A stretch of DNA of 64,000 nucleotides from Fuerstiella sp. (GCA_022447225.1 JAKVAZ010000007.1:50475-114474), one strand, 5' to 3'. Shown: positions 44,579 to 53,925, counted from the first letter of the stretch. Translations and numbers: made by a program. The notes: generated by a model from the sequence alone, not told the origin.

Positions 44579-47545
44579 TCAGTTGTCTTCGTTCGTTCGG
44601 CGACGCTTTTGTTCGTCCTGCTCGCTGCCAAACAATCCGAACCGCATCCCAAAACCACCACCCCTGCTCGGATTCAGGATATAATCTGCATCCAGCGCTT
44701 TCTCAATCCTTTTGTGTGTTTGTGCAAGATGGGCCATGGTGTAGTCATCATACTGATCTGCGGTCGTGCTCTGTGCCGCATCGATCTTTTCCAGAACATT
44801 TTGCAGCTGTACCGCGCTGAGCATCGAGATTGCCCGAGAGGCTGCACTATTTCCGTTCCCTGGCAGAGTCAGGTCGATCAGTCTCTGTAAATGTTCCCGC
44901 TGAAGATTACGTCGCAAACTTGAAATCAGTGGCTTACGTGCAGAATATTCGCCTTGGGTGTTCTGATCCAGTTCAGACCAGACTTCGTCAGAGACAGTGC
45001 TTAGCAATTCCGGCAGCGTCAGTGCATCTTCGCCTTCGGGAATTCGAAGTTCATTGTCGTACACCCATTTGAGTGTCGTTGGATTCATCAGCATTGTCAA
45101 AATGCTGGACTGGATTCCAATGATCCGGTCATGAATCGGCCATGTTGATTCCTGGAAAAAATTGCGTATGTCATCCAGCCACTTGTCGCGACCCATTGCC
45201 GTGACCAGTTCGGGGGTCAGACCGAATGCTTCATCGTTGAATGCGTTGTCAACGACAAACCTGAGAGCCTGTCGCTGCTGTTCGGCAGGTACGACTTCAA
45301 CCGGCATTCGGTCACCGGGATCACCCTTTTTGTCCCGGTTGACAAACGCTCCGCCGACCCAGTTGGCCATCATGGAGATGGCGCGGGTTTGCAGTGAAAG
45401 AGTAAGTTCATAGCCGTATCGAACCCGGTCCCAGCTGTCTCCGTCCCTGATAAAGTCAGACAGCAGCTTTTCCCGATGATGTTTCGCCAGACGAATCTGG
45501 TTATGTGCGAAATCCAGGGGCTCATGGCTGAAGTCGTAACGTCGGGCCAGTGGATCCGGACCGTACAGGTCTTCGTCGGTCCCGTATACGAGTTCAGGTT
45601 CGGCCACTCTTGTCAGCACTTTACTGATATCACCAAATGTGTAACCGTATTCTATGGCCCATTCGTCATAGGGGCCGATCCCTGACATGCTGTAATCCCC
45701 CTGAATCTCTCCGGATTCCTGGTTGATGTTGACGCCGATATAGTCCATCACCGAGCCTGCCAGCTGCTTTTTTCCTTTCATTTCGTGACTGTTGATATCT
45801 GCCAGTGAATAAACGCTGGAAGCTTTGAAGTTGTGACGCAGTCCCAGTGTGTGTCCGACTTCGTGAGCCACCAGATGAGCGATCAGGGGGCCAACGAATG
45901 ATTCAGGCATTCCATCCAGCATCTGTTCTTTCTTTTTGTCTTCTTTCCTGACATCGTCTTTGTCATCATCATTGCCATCATTTTCGTTCAATGTTCCGTC
46001 ATTCCTGACACCCTGCTCCTTCTCTGTTTCGGTGTTTGCTTCATTTTTCAGAAGAGCAAGCGACATTCGCATCAGTGCCAGATCGAATGACATCCCCTCG
46101 GCAGCCATACACATGCCGTTGATTTGGCTGGTGCGTCCGATAAGGCCGTCATACTCGTCATCACCGATCAGCTGAGGGTCTGCTGACCCCGCTGCGTGAC
46201 CGGAGTACGGCAGAAGGCTTTGTTGTCGAATACGTTCAGCAATATCCTCACGCTGGGCCGGCGGTGCCAGTCGAATCCGCGGATCCCAGTCAGGATTCCG
46301 GGCGAGCCATGAGAGTGTTTCCGGTCCAAAGCCTTCCATGGCAACCTGGGGCAACAGTTCACTGAACTGCTTCTGGTAGTGTCGGATCCAGCCATCCGTC
46401 AAAATGATGTCCGCGTCCAGAATCTGACCAGTGAGCGGATTGACGCGGCTGGGACCAATGGCTGTTCCAATGTTGTTGTTGAGCCAGCGGATGAAGTTAT
46501 AGTTAACGTCCTCAGGATCCTTGTCCATGTGGGCTTTGGAAGTCCGGTCCTGGTAGTAAACTTCAATAGCGTCGGCGATTCCCACCTTTTCAAAAGCACG
46601 GTTCCACGCCAAAACACCCTCTCGTACCCAGCGCCGGTAACGGACCGGCGTAGTGTGTTCAATATAGAAGACAATTGGCTGCTTTGGCGGGCTGAGATTC
46701 AGCTTGGGGTCGGCTTTTTGTACGTTCCAGCGATTGATATAGCGGACTCGAGTCTCACGATCATTGTATTGTGCGAGATCTGTGTAGCTGGTTGTGAAAA
46801 AACCGACACGCTGGTCGGCCATTCGGGGCTTGTACCCCGATGTTTTGGGAATTTCACTGATGGAATAATGCAGCTCCTTCAAGCGGCCTGAGCTGGTGCC
46901 TGAGTTGGGCATGGGGAGAAAACTATCGCTGGTCGGAACCTCAAAAGCCACCTCAATGTTGTTCTCAAACGCTTTGGCTGTCGTAACCGTGAACAGCCCG
47001 GACCGAGCTGCAGTCGGGGAAACCTGGCCGTATCCGCCGAAGAATTTACGAGCCTGTCCAACCAATAATGCGTCGAGGTCTATGAGTGGTCCTCCGCCCG
47101 GACCCATGGTGACAATGGGGATGTCCAGCAGCACCCGGTCGGTGAACAGTCGCTTCACTGAGGATTCCGCTTCTTTGTCGCCGGGTGCGCGGACACTGAT
47201 ATTTGGCTGAATCAATGCGATTCGTTTGTCGTACCGCTTCCAGTAGACATAGAAATCATTTCCCTGCAATCCGGCATAGCGATCACCACTGGCCAGCGTG
47301 ACTGCGATGAAGTATTTCTTTCCGGAAAAGGAACGAGGCAACTCCGCGTACATCTGGCCATCCTTCTTCCTGCCGTACAGCGTGTACATCGGATTGATTT
47401 TGGCCTTAGTTACAATCTTCTGGAAGCCTTCCAGAATCTTGGCGTGAGGAGGAAACGGAGCGGTGTTTGCTGATTGAGCAGTAGCGCTTCCAATGATCCC
47501 GACGACGGCACCAGCAACTGTGCAAAGAATACGACTAAAACGCAT
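44579..47545 (-). CDS. exported zinc-dependent metalloprotease (metzincin-like, DUF5117/DUF4953 type)
   Basis: This is a 988-residue exported protein. The signal peptide (M-R-F-S-R-I-L-C-T-V-A-G...) ends at A-T-A-Q and the ATG at 47545 has GAGAGG upstream, so I reject the 30-residue extension. Near residue 559 the motif H-E-V-G-H-T-L-G-L-R-H-N supplies three zinc-binding histidines and the catalytic glutamate. The first 300 residues are beta-rich and precede the catalytic domain, as in related large metalloproteases of planctomycetes and Bacteroidetes. A charged low-complexity insert (about 505-550, D/E/K/N-rich) sits just before the active site. The C-terminal 30 residues are glycine-rich then basic. 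The substrate is unknown. Confidence 0.88.
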   Translation of the reverse strand: MRFSRILCTVAGAVVGIIGSATAQSANTAPFPPHAKILEGFQKIVTKAKINPMYTLYGRKKDGQMYAELPRSFSGKKYFIAVTLASGDRYAGLQGNDFYVYWKRYDKRIALIQPNISVRAPGDKEAESSVKRLFTDRVLLDIPIVTMGPGGGPLIDLDALLVGQARKFFGGYGQVSPTAARSGLFTVTTAKAFENNIEVAFEVPTSDSFLPMPNSGTSSGRLKELHYSISEIPKTSGYKPRMADQRVGFFTTSYTDLAQYNDRETRVRYINRWNVQKADPKLNLSPPKQPIVFYIEHTTPVRYRRWVREGVLAWNRAFEKVGIADAIEVYYQDRTSKAHMDKDPEDVNYNFIRWLNNNIGTAIGPSRVNPLTGQILDADIILTDGWIRHYQKQFSELLPQVAMEGFGPETLSWLARNPDWDPRIRLAPPAQREDIAERIRQQSLLPYSGHAAGSADPQLIGDDEYDGLIGRTSQINGMCMAAEGMSFDLALMRMSLALLKNEANTETEKEQGVRNDGTLNENDGNDDDKDDVRKEDKKKEQMLDGMPESFVGPLIAHLVAHEVGHTLGLRHNFKASSVYSLADINSHEMKGKKQLAGSVMDYIGVNINQESGEIQGDYSMSGIGPYDEWAIEYGYTFGDISKVLTRVAEPELVYGTDEDLYGPDPLARRYDFSHEPLDFAHNQIRLAKHHREKLLSDFIRDGDSWDRVRYGYELTLSLQTRAISMMANWVGGAFVNRDKKGDPGDRMPVEVVPAEQQRQALRFVVDNAFNDEAFGLTPELVTAMGRDKWLDDIRNFFQESTWPIHDRIIGIQSSILTMLMNPTTLKWVYDNELRIPEGEDALTLPELLSTVSDEVWSELDQNTQGEYSARKPLISSLRRNLQREHLQRLIDLTLPGNGNSAASRAISMLSAVQLQNVLEKIDAAQSTTADQYDDYTMAHLAQTHKRIEKALDADYILNPSRGGGFGMRFGLFGSEQDEQKRRRTNEDN

Positions 47546-48037
47546 GTCGGACCTCTCAAGGGACCGCAGAGGAAGCAGAGTCCCAAGCTTGGAGAGTGCG
47601 AGAAGCGACAGGTCGTGGACCCCGGCGGTCATCAAACCGACCCCTGTGCTCCGTGAACTTAATTCTACCCGCTAGACAGGAAAGGAGAAGCTGGGAAGAC
47701 GAGGAATTCAGGGGTGAGAAGAGCAATTGGCTGTCAGAGACGAATTGTTGGCTACGAGCGTTGTTTTCAATACGAATCGGTTGGTCGGGAGCAAGACGTC
47801 TGTCTTACCCAGCCTGGTTGAATGGTTGATTGCTCTGATGTGATTAACTGGTTTGTTCTGAGGCAAACTATCTATTGATCAAATCCGGAATGCAGCTGGC
47901 CGTATTTTTTGTTTGTGTGGTAGTGGTTCACCCGGATTTAATGAGCATCATACTTTCGTTACAGATATCGATACCGTAAGCCAAGCTTCCAAAACGTTTC
48001 AAATCTGTCGGCCCAACGGCTTTCGACTTATAGGCCA

Positions 48038-48062
48038 CGTGGTGCCATAATGGCATTTTGTG
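48038..48062 (+). repeat. 25-bp dyad repeat, copy 1 (candidate upstream activator site)
   Basis: This copy and the one at 48073 match at 22 of 25 positions. The shared core TGGTGCCATAATGGC contains the dyad GCCAT-A-ATGGC. The start-to-start distance is 35 bp. Placed about 145 bp before the predicted transcription start, it fits an enhancer-type activator site. Confidence 0.55.
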
Positions 48063-48072
48063 CTTGTTGTTG

Positions 48073-48097
48073 CATGGTGCCATAATGGCTCTTTGTG
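48073..48097 (+). repeat. 25-bp dyad repeat, copy 2
   Basis: This is the second copy of the dyad-containing repeat, 35 bp after the first and about 110 bp before the predicted transcription start. The core TGGTGCCATAATGGC is identical; three flanking bases differ. Confidence 0.55.
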
Positions 48098-48168
48098 TTT
48101 TTGTTTGTTTTTATTGTGTTTGTGTTAAGTGACTGTTATTAAAGGGTTTATGTAGTTGTGTGTTAAAG

Positions 48169-48184
48169 TGGCATGGGTTGTGCA
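48169..48184 (+). promoter_or_regulatory. sigma-54-like -24/-12 promoter before Hsp20 genes
   Basis: TGGCATGGGTTGTGCA matches the sigma-54 pattern TGGCACG-N4-TTGC with the invariant GG and GC at the correct 12-bp distance. Two deviations are seen (T for C at the sixth base, G for T before TGC). It lies about 80 bp before the first Hsp20 ATG. No sigma-32 box or CIRCE element was found instead. Confidence 0.45.
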
Positions 48185-48262
48185 GTTGTGAGGAGTGTCT
48201 TTGTTGGTGTCTCAGCGCCGACTGGGCTCTTCCACACGTCTTCACCTTTTGAGAGGACTATC

Positions 48263-48673
48263 ATGCACTGTTCAACTCACCAATCCTCACTCAGTCGTCC
48301 GTTTCGAGTGGCACGCTGTAACACTGCAACGCGTTGCGGTGGCCTGGGGGCACTCACCATCATCGAAGCGGACTCATATTCCCGCGTTGAACTGGATGTC
48401 GCCGGGTTTTCAGCTGAAGAGCTTTCAATCGATCTTCAGGATGGCCATTTGGTCGTGTCCGGTAAGCGTCATCAGGCCGGCGACTGTGATGCAACGATCT
48501 ACAGTGAACGGCAGTCGTTGACGTTTCGTCGGGTTCTGCGTTTGGACAGTAGGTTCGATGCCGTAACAGCTGAGGCAGAACTTACGGACGGCGTCTTAAT
48601 ACTGACGTTTGCTCGAAATCGGGAAGCTGAACGCCGTCGTATTGAGATTCAGAATTCAGAAAATGACGTCTGA
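48263..48673 (+). CDS. Hsp20/alpha-crystallin small heat shock protein (divergent copy)
   Basis: This is a 136-residue ATP-independent chaperone that holds unfolding proteins. The alpha-crystallin domain runs from about residue 32 to 122, with Y-S-R-V-E-L-D-V-A-G-F, L-V-V-S-G-K-R and the conserved A-x-L-x-D-G-V-L as A-E-L-T-D-G-V-L-I. A C-terminal I-E-I supplies the I-x-I motif used in oligomer contacts. The N-terminal 30 residues are short and contain three cysteines, unlike the second copy. The ATG at 48263 has GAGAGGA five bases upstream; a longer upstream frame is rejected. It is followed 66 bp later by a second Hsp20 gene, presumably cotranscribed. Confidence 0.9.
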   Translation: MHCSTHQSSLSRPFRVARCNTATRCGGLGALTIIEADSYSRVELDVAGFSAEELSIDLQDGHLVVSGKRHQAGDCDATIYSERQSLTFRRVLRLDSRFDAVTAEAELTDGVLILTFARNREAERRRIEIQNSENDV

Positions 48674-48739
48674 ATCTGAAGTCAATTTGAATTCAACCAC
48701 TCGTCTAATTCAATACCTTCCCATTCAGGAGACAGTACT

Positions 48740-49159
48740 GTGAATCTGAACTCACTTGAAAACTCATTTCAGCTTTTTAGCGACCTGGTTAGTGACTTGG
48801 TTCCCGGAGCGGATGATCATGCACGACCGGAACTCACTATCTTTGATCATGAAGACCGTTACGTCATCGAATGCGACCTCCCGGGTGTGTCACTTGCTGA
48901 TGTCAGCCTTGAAGTTCACGACGGTGTGCTGGAGATCTCCGGCGAACGCCGGAAGTCCGAATTACCGGAAGGATCGTCGGTGAGATACGACGAACGTCTC
49001 TGGAATCACTTCCGAAGAAGAATCAGGCTGGACAAGTCCGTGGACTCTACATTGATTACCGCGGACTATAACAACGGTGTGCTGGTGGTCACCGCTCCTC
49101 GGCTTGAGGAAACCCTGCCTCGCAAGGTGATGATCCGGACTTCATCCGGTGACTCATAG
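48740..49159 (+). CDS. Hsp20/alpha-crystallin small heat shock protein
   Basis: This is the second small heat shock protein of the pair, 139 residues. The alpha-crystallin domain is more canonical: P-E-L-T-I-F-D-H, Y-V-I-E-C-D-L-P-G-V, L-E-I-S-G-E-R and A-D-Y-N-N-G-V-L-V-V. The C-terminus ends V-M-I, a weaker I-x-I equivalent. Translation starts at a GTG preceded by CAGGAGACA, a good site. The two copies differ enough that they may form mixed oligomers; this is inference. A hairpin terminator follows. Confidence 0.92.
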   Translation: MNLNSLENSFQLFSDLVSDLVPGADDHARPELTIFDHEDRYVIECDLPGVSLADVSLEVHDGVLEISGERRKSELPEGSSVRYDERLWNHFRRRIRLDKSVDSTLITADYNNGVLVVTAPRLEETLPRKVMIRTSSGDS

Positions 49160-49217
49160 ATGGGTGAGATGAATACCTGTTTCACCGAACGGGTACGTAA
49201 AATCAGGAGCACTTCAT

Positions 49218-49249
49218 GCAGGGTCCGTCAGTAATTCGACGGGCCCTGC
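49218..49249 (+). terminator. intrinsic-type terminator after Hsp20 pair
   Basis: GCAGGGTCCGTC (49218-49229) pairs with GACGGGCCCTGC (49238-49249) with one G-U pair, 8-nt loop, followed by TTTCAT. It lies 58 bp after the second Hsp20 stop. Stem strength is high and the T-run short. Confidence 0.6.
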
Positions 49250-49354
49250 TTTCATCTGATTCGACAACAATGTTCGAGATCCATACATAACCGTCTGCAC
49301 CGTTGCGTTTTTCGTTGATTCGTTATCGTGCCCGATTCACGAACAGGACACTCC

Positions 49355-49363
49355 TGGTATTAT
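49355..49363 (+). promoter_or_regulatory. extended -10 element before acdS
   Basis: TGGTATTAT is an extended -10 (TG-n-TATTAT). A weak -35 (TTCACG at 49336-49341) lies 16 bp upstream. The leader before the ATG at 49447 would be about 77 nt. Confidence 0.4.
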
Positions 49364-49446
49364 TGTGAGCCAAACGTGACATGGTAAAACGATTCAGCTG
49401 ACCTGCCCCCGTTTTACAGCAATATGTTTTCCGGACAGGACAAAAA

Positions 49447-50460
49447 ATGCTTGAGAAATTTAAACGCTTTCCTCTGATGTTTGGCCCCACACCGATTGAG
49501 CCACTGAGTCGTCTTTCAGAGTGCCTTGGTGGTCGTGTCGATCTTTACGCCAAAAGAGAAGACTGTAATTCCGGGTTGGCATTTGGTGGCAACAAAATTC
49601 GAAAGCTGGAATACATTGTCCCCGATGCAATCGCTTCCAATGCGGACACACTGGTCACCATTGGCGGTGTCCAGTCTAACCATACGCGGCAGGTCGCGGC
49701 GGTCGCTGCCAAAATCGGCTTGAAATGCCGACTTGTACAGGAAAGCTGGGTGCCGGTTGATGACGCCTTCTACGACCGGGTGGGCAACATACTTCTGAGT
49801 CGTGTGATGGGCGCCGAGATTGAATTGGTTGACCAGGGGTTCGATATTGGGATCCGGGACAGCTGGAAACGTGCGCTGGAAGACGTGAGGGCGGAGGGGG
49901 GAAAGCCATATGCTATTCCTGCCGGTGCCTCCATGCATCAGTATGGAGGTCTTGGCTACGTGGGCTTTGCCGAAGAAGTCCGAGAGCAGGAGGCACAGAT
50001 GGGAATCACTTTTGATTTTATTATTGTCTGTACCGTGACCGGTTCGACACACGCGGGAATGCTGGTCGGATTTGCCAAAGATGGTCGTGCCCGCCGTGTC
50101 ATCGGTATTGATGCTTCAGCGACACCCGACAGAACCCGAAGCCAGGTTCTTGAAATCGCTCAAAATACGGCCGAACTGATCGGACTGGATCGGCAAATTA
50201 CAGCCGACCACGTGGTTCTCAGGGAAGACTACGCTTATCCGGCCTATGGCATTCCTTCATCGGAAACGAACGAAGCGATCCGACTGTGCGCACGCATGGA
50301 AGGCATGATTACCGACCCCGTCTATGAAGGAAAATCCATGCAGGGCCTTATGGATCTGATTCAGCAGGGATTTTTTCCTGACGGTTCGAGAATCCTCTAT
50401 GCCCACCTGGGAGGTGTTCCGGCGATCAACGGGTACAGTGATATGTTTCAGAACGGCTGA
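49447..50460 (+). CDS. acdS: 1-aminocyclopropane-1-carboxylate deaminase
   Basis: This PLP enzyme cleaves ACC, the ethylene precursor, to 2-oxobutanoate and ammonia. The 337 residues align end to end, from memory, with the Pseudomonas enzyme, including [17 protein letters not shown] with the PLP lysine (Lys50) and Q-S-N-H-T-R-Q with Ser77. The C-terminal V-Y-E-G-K-S and Y-A-H-L-G-G motifs hold the Tyr, Glu and Leu that distinguish true ACC deaminases; D-cysteine desulfhydrases typically have Thr in place of the Glu and Leu. It follows the Hsp20 terminator and has its own candidate promoter, so it stands alone. Transfer from a plant- or alga-associated bacterium is possible but unproven. Confidence 0.9.
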   Translation: MLEKFKRFPLMFGPTPIEPLSRLSECLGGRVDLYAKREDCNSGLAFGGNKIRKLEYIVPDAIASNADTLVTIGGVQSNHTRQVAAVAAKIGLKCRLVQESWVPVDDAFYDRVGNILLSRVMGAEIELVDQGFDIGIRDSWKRALEDVRAEGGKPYAIPAGASMHQYGGLGYVGFAEEVREQEAQMGITFDFIIVCTVTGSTHAGMLVGFAKDGRARRVIGIDASATPDRTRSQVLEIAQNTAELIGLDRQITADHVVLREDYAYPAYGIPSSETNEAIRLCARMEGMITDPVYEGKSMQGLMDLIQQGFFPDGSRILYAHLGGVPAINGYSDMFQNG

Positions 50461-50665
50461 TGTGCCTGACCGATGTGACTGAATCCTCAGGGGAACCGGT
50501 CCAAACGGCAAACGATCTGCGAGTCAGCTTATTTGAGTTTGAAATCATGTCTTTAGACCGGAACGGTGAAGCTCCGGCGCAGCTGTGAATCGGAATGATA
50601 TCGTGAAGATAAAGGCGGTCAGATCGGTTGTTCTGTCAGCCGGAAAACGAATGAGAGGAACCGGC

Positions 50666-52189
50666 ATGAAAAAGGAATTCATGTTTGCCGCTGCAGTGTT
50701 GGTGCCGTGCGTGAGTCTCTTTGCGGACCAGCCGATTGACATCGGTAACCGTCGTGAATTGATGATTGACCATCATTTGATTGATGAGTTCAGTGGCGGG
50801 GCTCGACTGCAGCTCAACAAGCCTGTTCGGCAGGAAATCGCACTGGTTACGGATGCGCCGTGGGAAGGGAATGCCTGCCACTACCGCAGCGTTTTTCAGG
50901 ACGGAGATCGCTATCGGATGTACTATGGGGGCTACCAGTACGATGTGGGACCGGGGCGGTTAACATACCCGCATCGTGCCTGTTTATGTTATGCAGAGAG
51001 TCATGACGGTGTTCGCTGGGTCAAACCTGAACTGGGGCTCGTGGAGTTTGACGGCTCCGTTAAGAACAACATTGTCTTTTCGGCTGCGACGCTGAAGGAG
51101 GTTGCGGCTGATCCGGGGCATGTTGCCGTTTTTAAGGACACCAATCCTCACTGTCCGCCGGATGCCCGATACAAGGCAGTTGTACGCTCCGATTCCGTCC
51201 CCGGGTTATTGGCTTTCAGGTCTGCGGACGGGTTTGTCTTCGAGCTCATGCAGCGGGAGCCTGTTATTACCAAAGGGGCGTTTGATTCACAGAACCTGGC
51301 ATTTTGGGATGGGGTACGCGGGGAATACCGGGCCTATTTTCGCGGCTTGCGCGAGGGGATCCGCAGCATTTTTACTGCAACATCAGCCGATTTTCTCCAC
51401 TGGACCCGGCCACAGAGGGTTGAATTTCCCGGAGCCCCGCAGGAGCACATCTACACCAATCAGGTGATCCCTTATGAACGGGCTCCACACATCTTCACCG
51501 GATTTCCGATGCGCTACACGGATCGCGGTCACGTGGATTCGACGGATAAGCTTCCCCATCCGGAGCTTCGGCAACTCCGTGCCAGTAATCATCCGCGTTA
51601 CGGCAGTGCGGTCACTGACGGATTGTTTATGACCAGCCGCGACGGTCGTCACTTTCACCGCTGGGGTGAAGCACTGATTCGTCCCGGAGCCGCCCGGACG
51701 AATGCGTGGGTTTACGGTGACAACAGTGCTGCCTGGGGAATCGTCACGACTAAATCGGCGGTCGACAAGGCACCTGACGAACTGTCCATGTATGTCACGG
51801 AAGGCTACTGGACCGGATCAAGTTTGAACGTTCGGCGTTATTCGATACGTGTCGACGGGTTCGTTTCAGTCAACGCACCGCTTTCAGGCGGTGCACTGCT
51901 GACCCGGCCGATTCTCTTCAAAGGCAGCAGACTCACGATCAATTATTCGACGTCTGCGGCCGGAGGAATTTGGTTTGAGATTCTGGATGTTGATGGACGT
52001 CCTTTTGAGGGATTTGGTCAGGACGAGTGCTATGAGATTTTCGGCGATGAAATCGAGCGGACCGTCACCTGGAAACGTGGTCAGGACGTCAGTTGTTTGA
52101 GCGGTAAAGCCGTGCGACTGAGGGTTGTCCTCAGGGATGCTGATTTGTATTCGTTCCGATTTGGCGGTACAGAGGCAGGCAACGAGTAG
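50666..52189 (+). CDS. exported glycosidase-like protein (predicted beta-propeller)
   Basis: This encodes a 507-residue exported protein. The signal peptide (M-K-K-E-F-M-F-A-A-A-V-L-V...) ends near L-F-A. The mature start I-D-I-G-N-R-R-E-L-M-I-D-H-H-L-I-D is followed by repeated D-G-x-R-Y-R-M-Y-Y-x-G and Y-A-x-S-x-D-G blades. These recall five-bladed GH32/GH43/GH130-type enzymes, but no catalytic acid can be named by eye. The ATG at 50666 has GAGAGGA upstream, so I reject the 27-residue extension. The sulfatase gene begins 93 bp downstream in the same direction, suggesting joint work on a sulfated glycan. Confidence 0.8.
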   Translation: MKKEFMFAAAVLVPCVSLFADQPIDIGNRRELMIDHHLIDEFSGGARLQLNKPVRQEIALVTDAPWEGNACHYRSVFQDGDRYRMYYGGYQYDVGPGRLTYPHRACLCYAESHDGVRWVKPELGLVEFDGSVKNNIVFSAATLKEVAADPGHVAVFKDTNPHCPPDARYKAVVRSDSVPGLLAFRSADGFVFELMQREPVITKGAFDSQNLAFWDGVRGEYRAYFRGLREGIRSIFTATSADFLHWTRPQRVEFPGAPQEHIYTNQVIPYERAPHIFTGFPMRYTDRGHVDSTDKLPHPELRQLRASNHPRYGSAVTDGLFMTSRDGRHFHRWGEALIRPGAARTNAWVYGDNSAAWGIVTTKSAVDKAPDELSMYVTEGYWTGSSLNVRRYSIRVDGFVSVNAPLSGGALLTRPILFKGSRLTINYSTSAAGGIWFEILDVDGRPFEGFGQDECYEIFGDEIERTVTWKRGQDVSCLSGKAVRLRVVLRDADLYSFRFGGTEAGNE

Positions 52190-52282
52190 ATCACTTCAAT
52201 GGCAGCGATTCTCATTTTGTAAGCATGTGCGCACCCGTGCTGATTGCCCACAGCCGGTTTCGGACAGAAGCGACAGACGACA

Positions 52283-53875
52283 ATGTTCCGGATTCTGATA
52301 CAAGCAACGCTGCTCACACTTTGGTTTGATGCGACTGTTCAGTGCGCCGATGTGTCTGTCGCTACACGGCCAAATGTGGTTTTGATTATGGCGGATGATC
52401 TGGGCTTTTCGGACCTGGGGTGCTACGGCGGTGAGATCAGCACCCCCCATCTGGATCAGTTAGCCAGTGACGGGTTGCGTTTCACTCAGTTCTACAATTG
52501 TGCAGTTTGTGTAACGACGCGAGCTGCACTGTTGACGGGTCTGCACCCCAGAAGGCAGCCCGAAAATCGGTGGTTGGCTGACGAGATGACGACATTGGCG
52601 GATGCCGCCCTGTCTGCGGGGTACCGAACATCACTCACCGGCAAGTGGCATTCGGGTTCATCTGCACCGGACCGGCCGACCGACCGAGGGTTCGAAGAAT
52701 ACTACGGAGTGGCGGATGGATCCTGCAATTTCTTCAATCCGGCTCAGCCTGATCCGGTGTTTTACAATGGAGGGCGTCAGAGGACGTTTCTTCACAATGA
52801 ACAGCGGGTGACACAGTTTCCGTCGGATTACTACACCACTGATGCTTTTACCGATCATGCTGTCTCTTGCATCCGAAAATTTGCCGCCGGTGATGCACCG
52901 TTCTTCGTTCACGTTTGTTACACGGCTCCCCACTTTCCGCTGCATGCCCGACCGGAAGACATTGCCAAATACCACGGACGGTATGATGGCGGTTATTTTC
53001 GGATGCGAAATGAGCGTTACCGGCGACTGATCACTCAGGGCCTGATCGATCCGCAATGGAAGCTCTCTCCCTCTGAGATTTCGCAAAGTTTATATCGTTA
53101 TGACTACCGGATCACCCCGTGGGAGAAAGTTCGGGACCTCCCGCGTGAATGCCGACGCATGGAGGTCTATGCGGCGATGGTCGACCGGCTTGATCAGGGG
53201 GTCGGCCGGATTCTGGGCACACTTACTGAGTTGGATGCAGAGGACAATACACTGGTCATGTTTCTGTCAGACAACGGCGGATGCGCTTCGTATCCGGGTT
53301 ACTGGAACAACGACGAGCGATTGGCACGCGAGGCTTACAACACCAGTCTGCCAGGAGGTTCGAACACCTATGACTTCGTTGCACCAGGATGGGGATGGGC
53401 ACAGTGTGCCCCGTTCCGTCGCTTCAAAGCCTGGACTTATGAAGGCGGCATTTCCACTCCCCTGATCGCTCGGTGGCCAAACGTGATCAAGGCAGGCACA
53501 ATCACTCATCAGGTTGGTCACGTGGTCGACTTCATGCCTACGCTGGTCGAGCTGAGTTCTCCGAGAGAACAGGAAGAGGTTTCCATGCCTTCAACGGAGG
53601 GTCAAAGCCTGGTACCCGTACTTCATGGTCAGGTGAGAGAAGGACATGATTCACTGTGCTGGTATCTGTTTGGGAATCGTGCCATCCGTCAGGGACGCTG
53701 GAAGCTTGTGTGGGGAGCTCATGCCGGGACCTGGGAACTCTACGATATGAAGCTGGATCGTACGGAGACGAATGACTTGGCCCCGCAGTTTCCCGGCCGA
53801 GTGGACCAAATGCAGGCCACATGGCACGAATGGGCCCGGCGAACCTGTGTGTCCCCCGATAGCACTGATCTTTGA
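52283..53875 (+). CDS. exported sulfatase with atypical C-V-T-T-R site
   Basis: The 530-residue protein belongs to the formylglycine-dependent sulfatases. A signal peptide (M-F-R-I-L-I-Q-A-T-L-L...) is followed by the metal-binding I-M-A-D-D-L-G (Asp38, Asp39). The site normally reading C-x-P/A-S/T-R is C76-V-T-T-R80, with Thr where Pro or Ala is usual. The rest is intact: A-A-L-L-T-G, G-K-W-H, F-L-S-D-N-G-G and the C-terminal subdomain. The ATG at 52283 is preferred to a TTG upstream. Whether C76 is converted to formylglycine is an open question. It probably acts on sulfated polysaccharides with the glycosidase-like neighbour. Confidence 0.92.
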   Translation: MFRILIQATLLTLWFDATVQCADVSVATRPNVVLIMADDLGFSDLGCYGGEISTPHLDQLASDGLRFTQFYNCAVCVTTRAALLTGLHPRRQPENRWLADEMTTLADAALSAGYRTSLTGKWHSGSSAPDRPTDRGFEEYYGVADGSCNFFNPAQPDPVFYNGGRQRTFLHNEQRVTQFPSDYYTTDAFTDHAVSCIRKFAAGDAPFFVHVCYTAPHFPLHARPEDIAKYHGRYDGGYFRMRNERYRRLITQGLIDPQWKLSPSEISQSLYRYDYRITPWEKVRDLPRECRRMEVYAAMVDRLDQGVGRILGTLTELDAEDNTLVMFLSDNGGCASYPGYWNNDERLAREAYNTSLPGGSNTYDFVAPGWGWAQCAPFRRFKAWTYEGGISTPLIARWPNVIKAGTITHQVGHVVDFMPTLVELSSPREQEEVSMPSTEGQSLVPVLHGQVREGHDSLCWYLFGNRAIRQGRWKLVWGAHAGTWELYDMKLDRTETNDLAPQFPGRVDQMQATWHEWARRTCVSPDSTDL

Positions 53876-53925
53876 CCCGTACGAGAATTTTGAGTTATTT
53901 TCTGCGGACGCTGCGACTCCTGATT

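Larger units (their letters stand above)
47546..48262. other. 717-bp divergent region with Hsp20 control elements
   Basis: I see no gene here. The right half holds two 25-bp dyad-containing repeats and a sigma-54-like promoter, listed separately. The left half would hold the metalloprotease promoter; I found no clear element for it. Confidence 0.55.

Noticed and set aside
49447-50460. Call as D-cysteine desulfhydrase
   Set aside because: The Glu and Leu at the diagnostic C-terminal positions match ACC deaminase.
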